Part shown: in pieces, positions 33,655-44,405 of the stretch | Numbering within the stretch: position 1 is the stretch's first letter | Layout of the letters: each line of letters starts with the position of its first letter | Source of the DNA: Dipteris shenzhenensis | Lineage: Eukaryota; Polypodiophyta; Polypodiopsida; Gleicheniales | Length of the DNA stretch: 64,000 bases | NCBI GenBank assembly: GCA_047967505.1 | Contig: CM106538.1 | Direction: 5' to 3' (one strand) | Notes under the pieces: generated by a model | The model's input: the letters and a program-made list of their open reading frames with translations, nothing else | Told to the model about the DNA's origin: nothing | Database searches by the model: none | Position numbers and translations under genes: made by a program

Positions 33655-34440
33655 GACTATAGGGAGCCTATGGCCATGTGGCCATAACTTCTATAGCCTA
33701 TGTCCTCTAGCCTTATACAATAGCATTAGGAACCTGTGGCCTTGTGGCCATGGCATCTTTTGAAAACTACCATGCCTTGATGGGAGTTTGTGGCCTTGCA
33801 AACATCACTTTCATAGACCATTTCCTAGGGCATTGTGTGCATAACATTTGTCGATACTGCCATGACATCTAGAGAGCCCATGGCATTGTGTATGATAGCA
33901 TGTCATTCAATATGCTACAATGACATGTGTTGTGATAATTCAATGATTTGTATTCGGTCAAAAGACCATAGGCTTCAAACTTGTCATGGCTTTTGGTAAT
34001 GATGTTATGGCCACAAGGCCATAAGCTAAGGAAATGGAATATGGGAAAGTTATGGCCACATGGCATTAGGCTCCCTGTAGGCACATTGACAACATCTTTT
34101 GATGACTGCCATGAATTGTAGGAAATCTATGGATTTGTGGACATCACTTTCGTAAATCATTTCTTCATGAACTAGTTATGGCCTTGTGGCCATAGATATT
34201 TCCATGAAAATGTAGGGATCCCATGGTGTTGTGGATGATAACTTTCCTATATCCCACGGTCTTAGACATATATAGCCCTAAGAACATAACATCTAGTAAT
34301 ATTGCCATGACCCTATGGCCATGTGGCAATATCGTCCCTAGAAGCCATTGCATTATGAGGATATGGCCTTGTGGCTGTATCATTCTCCATGATCTAAAGT
34401 GAGCCCGTGGTGTCACAATTTGGATCCCAAAGAGATTCAT
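33655..34440. repeat. Second GGCCAT-rich degenerate array
   Basis: Words such as TATGGCCATGTGGCCATAAC and TGTGGCCTTGTGGCCAT recur with irregular spacing and with ACTGCCATGA spacers. It is related to the array at 20,681-21,880 but more diverged. Confidence 0.8.
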
Positions 34441-35610
34441 TTATTTCCTTATTGAAACCTGAGCCAAGAGTACATCCATAGATCCACACGGGACATCACT
34501 GCGATTACAATAGGATGATTGTCATGAACAAACAAAAGTGAGAGATTGATAATAAACCATTATCATCTTGTACTTGTAAAAGTCTTGCTATGGGCATGCA
34601 ACTACTCGCCCCATGCCCACGGGGGTTGGACCACTGGTTCATAGGGGCGTGGAGTAGGATCACTCACCCCCTAAATTTTTTAAGATTGATTCTTTACCAC
34701 AAGGATCTACTCATGGAATCCTCTCTCCCTAACCCGTACAATGAGCTATACTTTTGTAACTTGGCACATCAATTCTTTTCATGAGAGAGCTCTAGGGTAG
34801 CCTAGATGTCTCATGCTTCGGTGGGAATTGCAGAAAGCCTTGGTGGGTAGCACTATTGATGTCTTGATGTTGCAGCAACACAACTAGGCATCATAAGTCA
34901 CTGGAATGCCATTCAAGTTGGATAGCTTGAGCTTCAAAATAATTGAAGATGAGTTTGAAACAGAAGTACATTTAGCATTCTGCGTGCTATTTTTGCAATA
35001 GATCCATTTTTCCTTTCTACAATCCCATTTTGCTGAGGGGTATGTCTGTATGAGTATTTTCTTTGAATACCCTTGGATAAATTCATTTGAGAAATTCTAG
35101 ACATTCATTCACGCATGGGTATGCACATCTTACGACATTATCTTTGTCTAGCATATCATGTGGAAGTTGAGTCGGAAATACATCTGCAAACTCTCTTGAA
35201 ACTTAATCCAGATTTAACTGTTCGACATTCAATTCACTAGATGAAATGAAGTTACATTCAAGCACTAAATTTTTAAAAGAAATTTTAGAATAAAACAAAC
35301 CATCACAATAGTAAAACACCTCACAATTTGGATCCCAAAGAGATTCATATATTTCCTTAGTTGAAACCGGAGCCAAGAGTACATCCAAAGATCCACGGGG
35401 GACATCACCCCGATTACAATAGGATGATTGTCATGAACAAACAAAAGTCTATGAGATTGATAATCTACCATTATTGATCCACGGTTGACATCACAATAGG
35501 TTGATTGTCATGAACAAACAAAAGTATGAGATTGATAATCTACCATTTTCGTCTTGTACTTGTAAAAGTCTTGCGATGGGCATGCAACTACTCGCCCCGT
35601 ACCCATAGCT
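34426..35610 (-). pseudogene. Copia integrase relic between direct repeats
   Basis: At 34,960-35,092 the minus strand carries the copia integrase core end: NEFIQGYSKK, then, after a frameshift, SYRHTPQQNGIVERKNGS and IAKIARRMLN, including the conserved P-Q-Q-N-G-x-V-E-R-K-N with its catalytic Glu. It is flanked by direct repeats 34,426-34,626 and 35,329-35,608 that share GGATCCCAAAGAGATTCAT, GATTGTCATGAACAAACAAA and GGGCATGCAACTACTCGCCC. The second copy has an internal duplication of about 60 bp. The flanks could be LTR remnants or a duplicated internal region. Confidence 0.7.
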
Positions 35611-35758
35611 GCAACGTCTAGCTGGTTGCCGGCGATTTAATATTAAGCTAAGAAGCTAGCTATCTCGTCGATTACCCTATTAGCTTTGGGAGAACAACCT
35701 GCAACTGGAATGGAATGAGTTCTTCATTCATGTGCTGCTTGCTTGATTACTATTATTC

Positions 35759-37410
35759 TTAGGTTGTCCAAGAAGCAGGGCGGAATGAGGCGTAGACAAC
35801 CTCCAATCGGTCCAAGTACCAACCATAACGCCCTCTGAAGCCCACCACAAACCATTCATCCGGCACCGTCCAGTTGAAATAGGTGCCCACAACTTGACCG
35901 CCTACAACCTGTTGATTATTAGTAAGCGTGATGTTGAGCCTTCTGAGAACAACGCCGGGAGCCATGTCCGGGACCAAGCCTGTATTGCCGGAGAAGGATC
36001 TCAAAAACTGGCCTGGCAACACTGCAAGCTCAGGGGAAAGGTCAGCGCTGGGTTCATTAACATCTGTGCCGCGATCGAGCCTCCAAGAGCGGTTGTTATT
36101 GGTGTAGGTCACCTTGAGATTGTTTACCACCCTGCCCGCGCGTATTTGAAGTGCAGCGATCCGTGTCTCTTGTTCCAAGTAGGTTAGCACGTCTTCGACG
36201 TCTTCAAAGGGGGTTTGACCGTCTCCACCCCATCTCGGTGATACCTGGGTGACAAACTGCAGGGACGGGGTGCCATTGGTGAGCGAGCTCAAATTTGGAA
36301 GAACCACCACTTGCGTGGGGTCGGCCTGATAGCCCCTGATCATGGCCTGGATCGCCTCCTCGTCTTTGTCTACCTGACTCTTCACTTGCGTGAGTTTGGT
36401 ATCGCCACTATAGCCACCATAGAAGTTGTAGATCTTGCTGATGAAGTTTACGTCATTCTGCAGTTCTCGCAACTGGCCCATGTCTGCGAAGCCAACAATC
36501 CGGTTGCGGTTGGCCCCAATGGAGTTGAATCTGCTGGCGATTCCTGAGCCAGGAACAAAGTGCAAACCATTGTTAAAATCCTTCCAACAGCAACAGAAAG
36601 ACGACGGGAAAATACTTTTAGTTGATGTGCTTTAATATACTGTGAAGTTTGAGCGTTGCCTGGAACGTGCTCGTAGCCAGTGGTGTGGAAGTTGATGATC
36701 ACGGGAGCATCGAGCTGCAAGGACGAGAACTTGAGTGCGAAGTCGATGATCGTGTCAGCGGCCGGGAACTCGACGTTGGATACGCCAGACATATTCTGCT
36801 CGAACGATATGCGCGTGTTCTCTGAAGAGTTGAAGCGGTCGAGCGAGGTCTGGAAAGAGGCGCTTACGCTAGCCCCCGAGAAGATGCCTGCCGCCTCCAT
36901 CCTCACCGTCAGCTGCCGCTGCTCCTCCCGCGTTTGAGAGTAGTAAGTGTATACAGCGTAATATTCACCGCCTGTCGTTCGTGAAGACATGAAGGAATCG
37001 CCATACACCATGTAGAAATCTCGCAGCTCCTCGGGGGTCGCCGGCGCCTGGACGCCCTCCCTCAGATACACATCCGTCATGGTTTCTGTGCCGTCCGTCT
37101 GCTTCGCATGAACAACAATGCACGTACTGTGGGTGGTGACGCTTAGGCGCTCCATGAATTGGAGCTTCTGGTCCATGCTCGCAACCGATAAGAAACTCGC
37201 CGTTAACGACTGCTCTATCTCTAGTGCTGTCTTCAACTCCTCGATGGTCACGCACACATTCACCTTCACACTATGCGTGCCGCCGACCCTCTGCACGCTC
37301 CCGCCCACGGCGGTACTCCGTCCAGTATCAGTCACCGTTTCGTATCCTTGAAAGTTGGCAACTGCAGATAGTCTTAGCTCCTCCAATATAACGTCAGCTG
37401 TCTCGGCCAT
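35759..37410 (-). CDS. MACPF-type protein with jacalin-like C-terminus
   Basis: Minus-strand gene in at least two exons. The first Met with good context (AGAGATGG) is at 37,410. The exon-1 frame is open to about 36,570. At 36,967-37,005 it has Y-G-D-S-F-x6-G-G, matching the MACPF signature (Y-G-[TS]-H-[FY]-x6-G-G) with D-S in place of [TS]-H. Exon 2 is open from about 36,583 to the TAA at 35,759 in a different frame. Its C-terminus contains GFRGRYGWYLDRLEV, like the last strands of a jacalin-type beta-prism lectin. MACPF proteins form membrane pores or act in immunity. The junction (36,549-36,665) is unresolved: either a short intron of about 100 bp or a frameshift. No signal peptide is seen at the chosen start. 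The DNA is clearly more GC-rich than its surroundings. Confidence 0.72.
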
Positions 37411-38160
37411 CTCTGTTAATGCTCTTGCTCGCGCAAACGAGACCTCCCTAGCACTCCTCTTCTCTCTTACGACTAACACTTGCTGCTTCCTGCGTGCTCA
37501 GATGAGAGGGTATAACACCAGGCACTACGTGCGTTCTCAGACGAGGGGCAGGATAGTCGATACTGCTTTGTAGGTTAACGGCACTCGGCGCATCCAGCCA
37601 GCCACGGCTACTACACTCAATCACACCAGTGCGCACTGTGTTCTCACACCATTGTCTTTCTTTTTGCAACTCCTAATAAGGACGATGAGTACCCGTGTGT
37701 TAAGATCAGAACGATTTCGTTGTCATTGGGTGCGTACAACTCCCTTGGTCGGTGCCGTGAGTGACCCATCCAGCCAGCCACAGCTAGTACACACACTCAT
37801 CACTGATCACCCACATTCACCACGCATGCGTTTCGGTACGCTGGAAGACACCGTCTATCTCGTGATCAACCCACGAGTTCTCTGTCGGACGCATGTCGAC
37901 CGGCCATGCCGCGAAAAGCAGTGCATGTGCTGGCCTTATTAAATTGGAAGGCAGAGGGACAGGAGGCGAGCTTGGCCAGGCCGTTGGGAGCGAATCCCCC
38001 GCGCAGTGAAACGTGCATTTCGTTGCATTCCGCTCCCTAGCACTTCCTGGCGGATCTATTTTAAACCCTGCTGTATTCTTTTGTTTCTATTGGCTATCCC
38101 AGCCTCATTTAAGGCTATCCAAGGGATTCCCAGCGGAGCGTGGCTCACATGGGAATCTGC
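37411..38160. promoter_or_regulatory. Upstream region of the MACPF gene
   Basis: GC-richer DNA upstream of the minus-strand gene, without transposon similarity. A TTTAATAA element lies near 37,936-37,944 in minus orientation, too far upstream to be confidently the TATA box. The region ends where extremely AT-rich DNA begins. Confidence 0.35.
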
Positions 38161-38164
38161 TCTG

Positions 38165-38218
38165 AGGACAAAAACATAAATATATTTATATATATATATA
38201 TAGTTGTGTGTGTATTTG

Positions 38219-38249
<31 letters not shown>

Positions 38250-38420
38250 TTGAAGATATATATATATTATGTTTATATATGTTTTTTTAGGTTTTCAAGT
38301 TTGTAGATTTATAAATATATATATTTTATGTTTATTTTTAAGTTTTTTAAAATTTTAGTTATATAGAATGTATACATTTAAAATAATATATATACTAGCA
38401 TTTATTTGTAGATGTAGTTT
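38165..38420. repeat. AT-rich low-complexity tract
   Basis: TATATA-dominated sequence of about 250 bp, nearly free of G and C. Confidence 0.85.
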
Positions 38421-38707
38421 TATATACCTTTACTATATTTTTCGACGATAATCTTGTGTTGGTTTCTTTGTGGATTTGTGTTTAGTAAATTTGTTTTTGA
38501 TTAAATGCTTGGATGTTTAAATGTGTACTTTTTTATATTTTAAATGCCTTAATTGATTAAAAAGATTTTTTTAATTGAGATTAACATTTAATTTTTTGGT
38601 TCCACAATAACAAAATCGACAAGAGGTTCAACGTCGCTCTCTTTTTGGGATGAAAATGCCATCACACGTGGAATGTGTGCATGATTCAAGGGTAATGAAT
38701 GAAAGAT

Positions 38708-39410
38708 TAAACTTTTGGATGTGGATCCAAAACTTTGCCCTCACACCGACCATGAGTACTTGTTTCATGGCCCATCAATCATTTTTTTTAAATTGATGTT
38801 TGCATTTGCACACTTGTTTAGTGGGATGAAGATCTTTTGGATTCACATCCACAAGTTCTGCCTTCACACATGGAATGTGTGCATAATCCGAGGGATTTTC
38901 AAACTTTTGGATGTGGATCCAAAACTTTGACTTCAGCCTGAGCATGTGTGTTTTGTTTCAAGCGCCATCAAGGATCGAACTTTTGGATGTGGATCCAAAA
39001 GTTTGTCCAACCCAAAATGCTAGTTCATCCAAAAAAAATTTGAATGTGGATGAGGAAAACTTTTGGATGTATGCTTGTTAAGAATCAAATTTTTTCAATT
39101 GAGACTATACATGTTTGCATTTGCACACTCGCTTAGTGGGAGGACAATCTTTTGGATTCACATCCAAAAGTTTTGCATTCACACATGGAATATGTGCATG
39201 ATCAGAGGGGTTTTCAAACTTTTGGATGTGGATCCAAAACCTTGCCGTCAATCTGAGCATGTGTGCAAGATTCAATGGAAATTAAGAATCCAACTTTTGG
39301 ATGTGGATCCAAAACTTTAGCAAACTCAATTGTTTCAAGGGCCATCAAGGATCCAACTTTTGGATCTTGATATAACTTTTGGATCTGGATCCAAAAGTTT
39401 GTCCAACCCA
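38708..39410. repeat. Array of TTTTGGAT..ATCCAAAA hairpin motifs
   Basis: At least nine copies of TTTTGGATGTGGATCCAAAA or close variants start near 38,711, 38,902, 38,979, 39,058 (half), 39,149 (variant with TTCACATCC), 39,218, 39,291, 39,353 (half) and 39,374. Each can fold with an 8-bp stem and a 4-base loop. Between them run diverged copies of CACACATGGAATGTGTGCA and TTTGCACAC.TG.TTAGTGGGA. The array ends just before the DUF7869-like reading frame, as subterminal repeats of a DNA transposon would. Confidence 0.85.
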
Positions 39411-39466
39411 AAATGCTTGCAAATGAAAATATTTTACCGAATCCAAAACACTTTGATTGAGCATTC

Positions 39467-42400
39467 TTGCAAGACACATCTCAAGGTACTTCTATTGTAT
39501 GTGATGCAGAGCAACGCATGGAGTTCATTCTCAATGAATGTGTCAATCTTATGATGGGCAGTGAAGTTGTTGCAAAAGGTAGAGTTCATGCAATTGACCC
39601 CTATGATATATGTCAAATGGCTACGTTGGGACCTGGAAACATTTCCGTAACCGTGGATAAGTGCATGTGCAACAATGTACCTTTGCCATTTTCAAATATG
39701 GAATCAAACATGTTGGAGGATCTAATCGGAAGTGTAGTAAAATGGAAAAAGGATTTTCTACAGAAGCAGAATTCGACAGATGAGAACTTAAATGAGACCT
39801 CAAACAATATAAATGGAGAGAAAGATGTAGTCACATTGAGTGATGGGCATGGTATTCGAGAGGGCTAGAGGCACAAGAGGGTTCTTCTATGGTCAGTGGA
39901 CAACAAGACATTAGAGGGTAGAGGTGTGGTATTGTTAGTATATCCATACGAGGCCATTGGCTTTGAACTGTTGGGCGATGATGACTTGGGAATTATAGTA
40001 GAGGATGGGACTATTAATACAGAATCATTGGATTCCTCTACAGTTGTGGATAGCCTAAACTTAATTAGGTGGCCTATAAAGAGAATTACCTTCATGGATA
40101 AAGTACCAATAAGTAATTTTCCAAATGAAACTTTTGAAGAGAATCCTGATGATGAGTGTAGCTATACAAAACCCAAGAAAAGGCGGTACACAATGACTAA
40201 TAGAATTGCAAGGGCTGTAGTGCATCAACCTCCAACTAACAAGTTATCAACGGAAGCGATATGTGAGGTCTCGAGCATTGATTAAAGGTGTTGTCAATTG
40301 GTTGATTGTGTATTGTTGTTTGAATTATGTAAAGACTATTGGAGTCTGGGATTGGAGGCATGCACAAATTATGTCTATGATTTGATGACAATGGCTTGTT
40401 GGGTAGATGCTTTGGGAACTAGGCAATATAGGTTTACCTTCAATGGAGTTGAGATATGCCCAAAATCTTGGTATGAGATGCATGGGATTCCAAAAACTTC
40501 TTATTATCGATATAAGAGTTTGTTTGAAAGTGGTGTGCGTCGCTCTATGCATGGGAATAAGGGCATTGTGAGGAAGGCTTGGGATCATATGGAATTGGGC
40601 AGAGCAATAATGAGAGACTTCGTTGAAAACAACTCAGACTCGATGTCACATGAGAGTAGATCAACTCAAGATAAAATTAGAGAAACACGTTTGGTAATAC
40701 TAGACGTGTACAAGAAAGTGGACATTTTGAGCGAAGTCAACGTAACATTGAATCAATTGAAGCAAAAGGAGATGTCCACTTCAACCTTCAATACGATCTA
40801 GAATATTGAGTTCAGAGATGTTAGCCTCACCCAAACAAGTGAGTTTTCTAAGTGCACGACATGCAGTGGAATCAAAGATCAGTTAGGAGCCACAAAAAAT
40901 GAAGAGGAGCATAAGAAAATAATGCAACGATGAAGAGTTCACATGTTGCCGCAACGCACATGTAGGAATTTGTACTATGCATGGCGTTTGAAGTCTTTGA
41001 TGGACCCAAGTAAATACCTATGCATTATCCACGATAAGATGGATCAGAAGAAAACAACAATCCCAAGATTAAAGGTTCGTGCAAAGGATGTTGATAAATC
41101 TGCATAGTTACTTGTATCTTTGATAGGCATGATAACACATGGACATGGCGAGGGATGATATGGACACTTTGCAATCATTTTATGGCCTTCGGATCCAAAT
41201 TTTACCTTTGGGTCTCTTGCTCTTTGTCTCAGAAACCTTGAGAGATAAGATAAACATGCGTATGGTGACCTAATATACGATGGAATGCCCAAATCAGGTA
41301 ATGCATTGTTGAATGCTTTGAACTCAAGAAAAGCTCTAGATCACCATCACCGTTCATCGAATGTTAAGGGAGCACCTTGCATGTTATTGGACTCAATGAC
41401 AATGTCAACAAATTCTGAGTCAAATCATTTGTTCACACATCCTTCATTCAAACAATTGCCAGAGACATTACTGCTACAATTAGATAATTGTGCATCAGAA
41501 AATAAGAACAGATATCTATTTGCATATTTGTCTTTGTTGGTTGCCAGGAGGGCATTTAAGACCATTCAACTAGGATTTCTAATGGTGGAGCATACACATG
41601 AAGACATTGATGCAATGTTTAGCAGGTTTTCAGAGAGATTGCGATTGAGCCAAACTTTCACATTTCCACATTTGATGTTCACTTTCATGGAGTGCCAAAG
41701 TTCCTTCCCTTCACCATTTTCAATGACAAAAATTCCAGACTTCAAGGGGTTTATTGATGGCTACTTATGTGAAGACTCGGATGTCTCGGTGGGACATTCA
41801 AAGCCCTTGCAATTCTTGTTTTACATGAAGGACAATATTCTAGTTATGCAATATAAGATCCACCCGAAATCTGAACTGTGGGAGCCTAGACAAGGGGCTA
41901 TTGAGCTATGGAAAAGGAATGGAGATGGCAAACCAATGCTACCTAGTGGGGTTCCTAGGCTTTTGCCAATGTTTGAATACATAAAGGAACATATGCAAAC
42001 TGTACAGGGCATCAAAGACTACATCAAGTACTGGGAGAAATGGTCGACAACTCAAGGGTCTCAATCAGAGTTCAGTTTGTACATACAGCCTATCCTTGAG
42101 TACTGGAGAAATATGGTGTTAGAACTCCAAAAGCCAAACTCCCAAACTCAAGGTTTGTACCATTCTTTTTGGCCTTCTGCTAGAGGAGATGATACCTTTG
42201 AGGAGGATGTTAATAGAGAAATGGAGCAATTTGAAGGCATTGAAGAATTCAATGATCACTATTGTGGTCCATTAAGTGGGAAGCCAAAGGATGCATTTAA
42301 ACCAATTGTTGATGTTAGGAAAGGAGACTTTGTTTTGGTTCATCCAACAGAAAATGAATGCCTAACTTGGTTGGGAGAAGCCCCGACCAATATTGATATG

Positions 42401-42661
42401 GACATATCATCAGAGAACTTTAAGAAATTCTTCATACAATATTGGGCACCAGTGTGTAGAAATGTGAATCTGAGCATGGGAGAGGTGTATGCGGATTGTT
42501 GGAATAAATTTTGGAGGTGCAATAAGAAAGACCCCCCTCGATGGGAGCTTGTGGATTCAGTTGTGTTTTCATGGGTATCAAAGGGCCCAAAAAAAGCAAC
42601 AAAAGTAAAAATACCGATGAGTGTGTGTGCAAAGGCAAAGGAAAGCTTGGCTCACCACTAG
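39467..42661 (+). pseudogene. DUF7869-like DDE-type transposon protein, seven in-frame stops
   Basis: A single frame runs 3.2 kb without a frameshift and is broken only by stops at 39,866 (TAG), 40,283 (TAA), 40,799 (TAG), 40,931 (TGA), 41,105 (TAG), 41,156 (TGA) and 41,246 (TAA). The final TAG is at 42,659. The N-terminus resembles plant DUF8039 (VAKGRVHAIDPYDICQMATL, then NISVTVDKC). Next comes a helix-turn-helix-like stretch (WYEMHGIPKTSYYRYKSL), a C-x2-C (KCTTCSG), an acidic motif IIHDKMDQKKT, then LLLQLDNCASENKNRYLFAY and GFLMVEHTHEDIDAMFSRFS, typical of DUF7869 proteins. The long C-terminal region has a WAPV..N.S..E.Y..CW motif. The family is assigned from memory of motifs. A DDE/RNase H-like transposase is an inference. 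Confidence 0.6.
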
Positions 42662-42744
42662 CTTTGTGTAATTCTCCTTTCATCCTACCAAGGAACATAT
42701 GTTCAATGTAAAATGATGTTGAGTATCTTATGTTGATTTAAAAA

Positions 42745-43080
42745 GGTGTTTGTTAACACCACAATCAGATATGGTTTTAAAAAACTTGATTTTGCATAAA
42801 CTTTTATGAATAGAAACTGTGTGTTGGTTTGTAATGGTGTTTGTTAACACCACAATGATGCAAGGATTATAGCCAACTTGAAATTAATAAACTTCAATTT
42901 ATTTGTGATAAAGCAAATTTAAAATCCATTTTGTTATGCTCATAAAAAGTAATGTGGAATGCTAGTTCCAAAATTAATGAAAATTCCCAATTTCAATGGG
43001 ATTCACCCAATCCTAGTTCCAAAACTAATGAAAATTCCCAAAATTTGTGGGAAGCCCCAATTCATTCATTCCCAGAATAT
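42745..43080. repeat. Short paired repeats 3' of the DUF7869-like gene
   Basis: GGTGTTTGTTAACACCACAAT occurs near 42,745 and 42,838 and contains the palindrome GTTAAC within GGTGTTTGTTAACACC. TAGTTCCAAAA.TAATGAAAA follows at 42,962 and 43,014. These could be 3' subterminal repeats of the same transposon. Confidence 0.6.
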
Positions 43081-43318
43081 ATGGATTTTCCCAAATTTGC
43101 TAATATGGCACACCACCAAGGAATGTGTGCATACAACTTACACACAACTATAACCCTACTAAGAAACACAACATTATGCGTAAAATGAAATGTTTCAAAT
43201 GTAATGCCTAAAACGCAATGTCCATGTTGTGCCGTGGGAGACAACATGTACAAAGTGCATGCGCTTGAACAAAAGGAAACTCGAAGTAGAACCATTGTAA
43301 CATGAAAGACACAAGGAA

Positions 43319-44405
43319 CTATGTATGGAGAACAAACATAGAAGCAATGCATGAAGTAGGCCGGAGCATGGAAAATACAAATGCAAAAATAAAGGCATGC
43401 GCCATGATGGAAATACATGAGGTGTGACAATACCATGCCATGAGGAGGCGTAACCATGAAATGCTAGTACATGGAGGACAAACAAACAGGGACTCCATGT
43501 ACTCCGACAATGCATCCCTCATATGAATGGCAACCTGCATACTGTCGGATCTCCTGTTCACCATGGGCGAGGCTGGAGCAGTGTCCTGAACTACCATCTG
43601 AACTGGAATGTTGCCATCCAAGAGCATGTTGTGAAGGATGCAGCAAGCGACAATGTTCTTGGACACGTGTGCCGACTTCAGTGCCAAAATCTTCCTATGA
43701 AGGTACTGCCAGTTTGACTTTAGCCAACCAAACGCCCTCTCCACCACAATGCGAGAAGATGACAACATGTAATTGAAATCCTTTCACTCGCGTGTCGTGG
43801 CGAGCTTGAAAGGAATCATAAGCCATGGCCTGATACCATAGCCGCCATCACCTATGATGTACTCCCGAATGCTGAACTGCCCGTCCACGAAAGGTTTCCC
43901 ACCCAAGTAGCGTCCCTACCTAACACACTCGAAGAAAGAAAAGTTTCTCAACACATGATTGTCATTCGTATTTCCATGGAATCCTGCATACATGTCAAGG
44001 AACCTCATGTCGATGTCGATGATGGCCTGCACTGACATGGAGTAGTCCTTGTTCTTGTCAAACCAGTCCTCCACGTTCTCCCCCCTCGGACTTTCCATGC
44101 CAACAAGTGTTACGTCAATGGCGACGCAACAGTTCAGAAAGCCATGCTTCCCATAGAACTCAGACTTCATGCACGCAATCTGTGTTGGATCAATGGGCCA
44201 AGAAATGAATGTACGTGTGTGCTGAAGGAGGGCTGACACAAACTTATTGACAATGTTGGAGACAGTGGACTTGCCAAGGCCGAAGTTCACAATAAGCTCA
44301 ACCAATCTTGTGCCACTAGCGAATCGAAGCACAACAATTGCAACTTGCTTTTCTACTGGGATGATGCATCTAAAAATGGAGGCAAGTGATGCGGGGATGG
44401 CACCT
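43319..44405 (-). pseudogene. PIF/Harbinger transposase (HARBI1-like) pseudogene
   Basis: One minus-strand frame encodes a DDE_Tnp_4 protein with two in-frame stops, TAG at 43,916 and TGA at 43,784. Upstream EKQVAIVVLRFASGTRLVEL and GLGKSTVSNIVNKF form the HTH-like part. CVAIDVTLVGMESPRGEN holds the first Asp, IIGDGGYGIRPWLMIPF the second and SRIVVERAFGWLKSNW the Glu, so the catalytic residues remain. The C-terminus continues as CILHNMLLDGN and MRDALSEYM, where the real product probably ends near 43,480. No MADF/Myb partner gene was found. Terminal repeats were not delimited. Confidence 0.88.

Noticed and set aside
36549-36665. A confident intron call in the MACPF gene
   Set aside because: Candidate GT donors give either a phase mismatch or an intron of about 35 bp. 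Only transcript evidence can decide, so the junction is left open.
38708-39410. CRISPR-like spaced palindromic repeats
   Set aside because: Spacing is irregular, units between the motifs are related to each other, and the window is clearly plant nuclear DNA.
39866-41248. Stops in the DUF7869-like gene as sites of organelle-type RNA editing
   Set aside because: U-to-C editing of stops is known in some plant organelles, but the locus is nuclear transposon DNA with no organelle genes nearby. Simple decay is enough.
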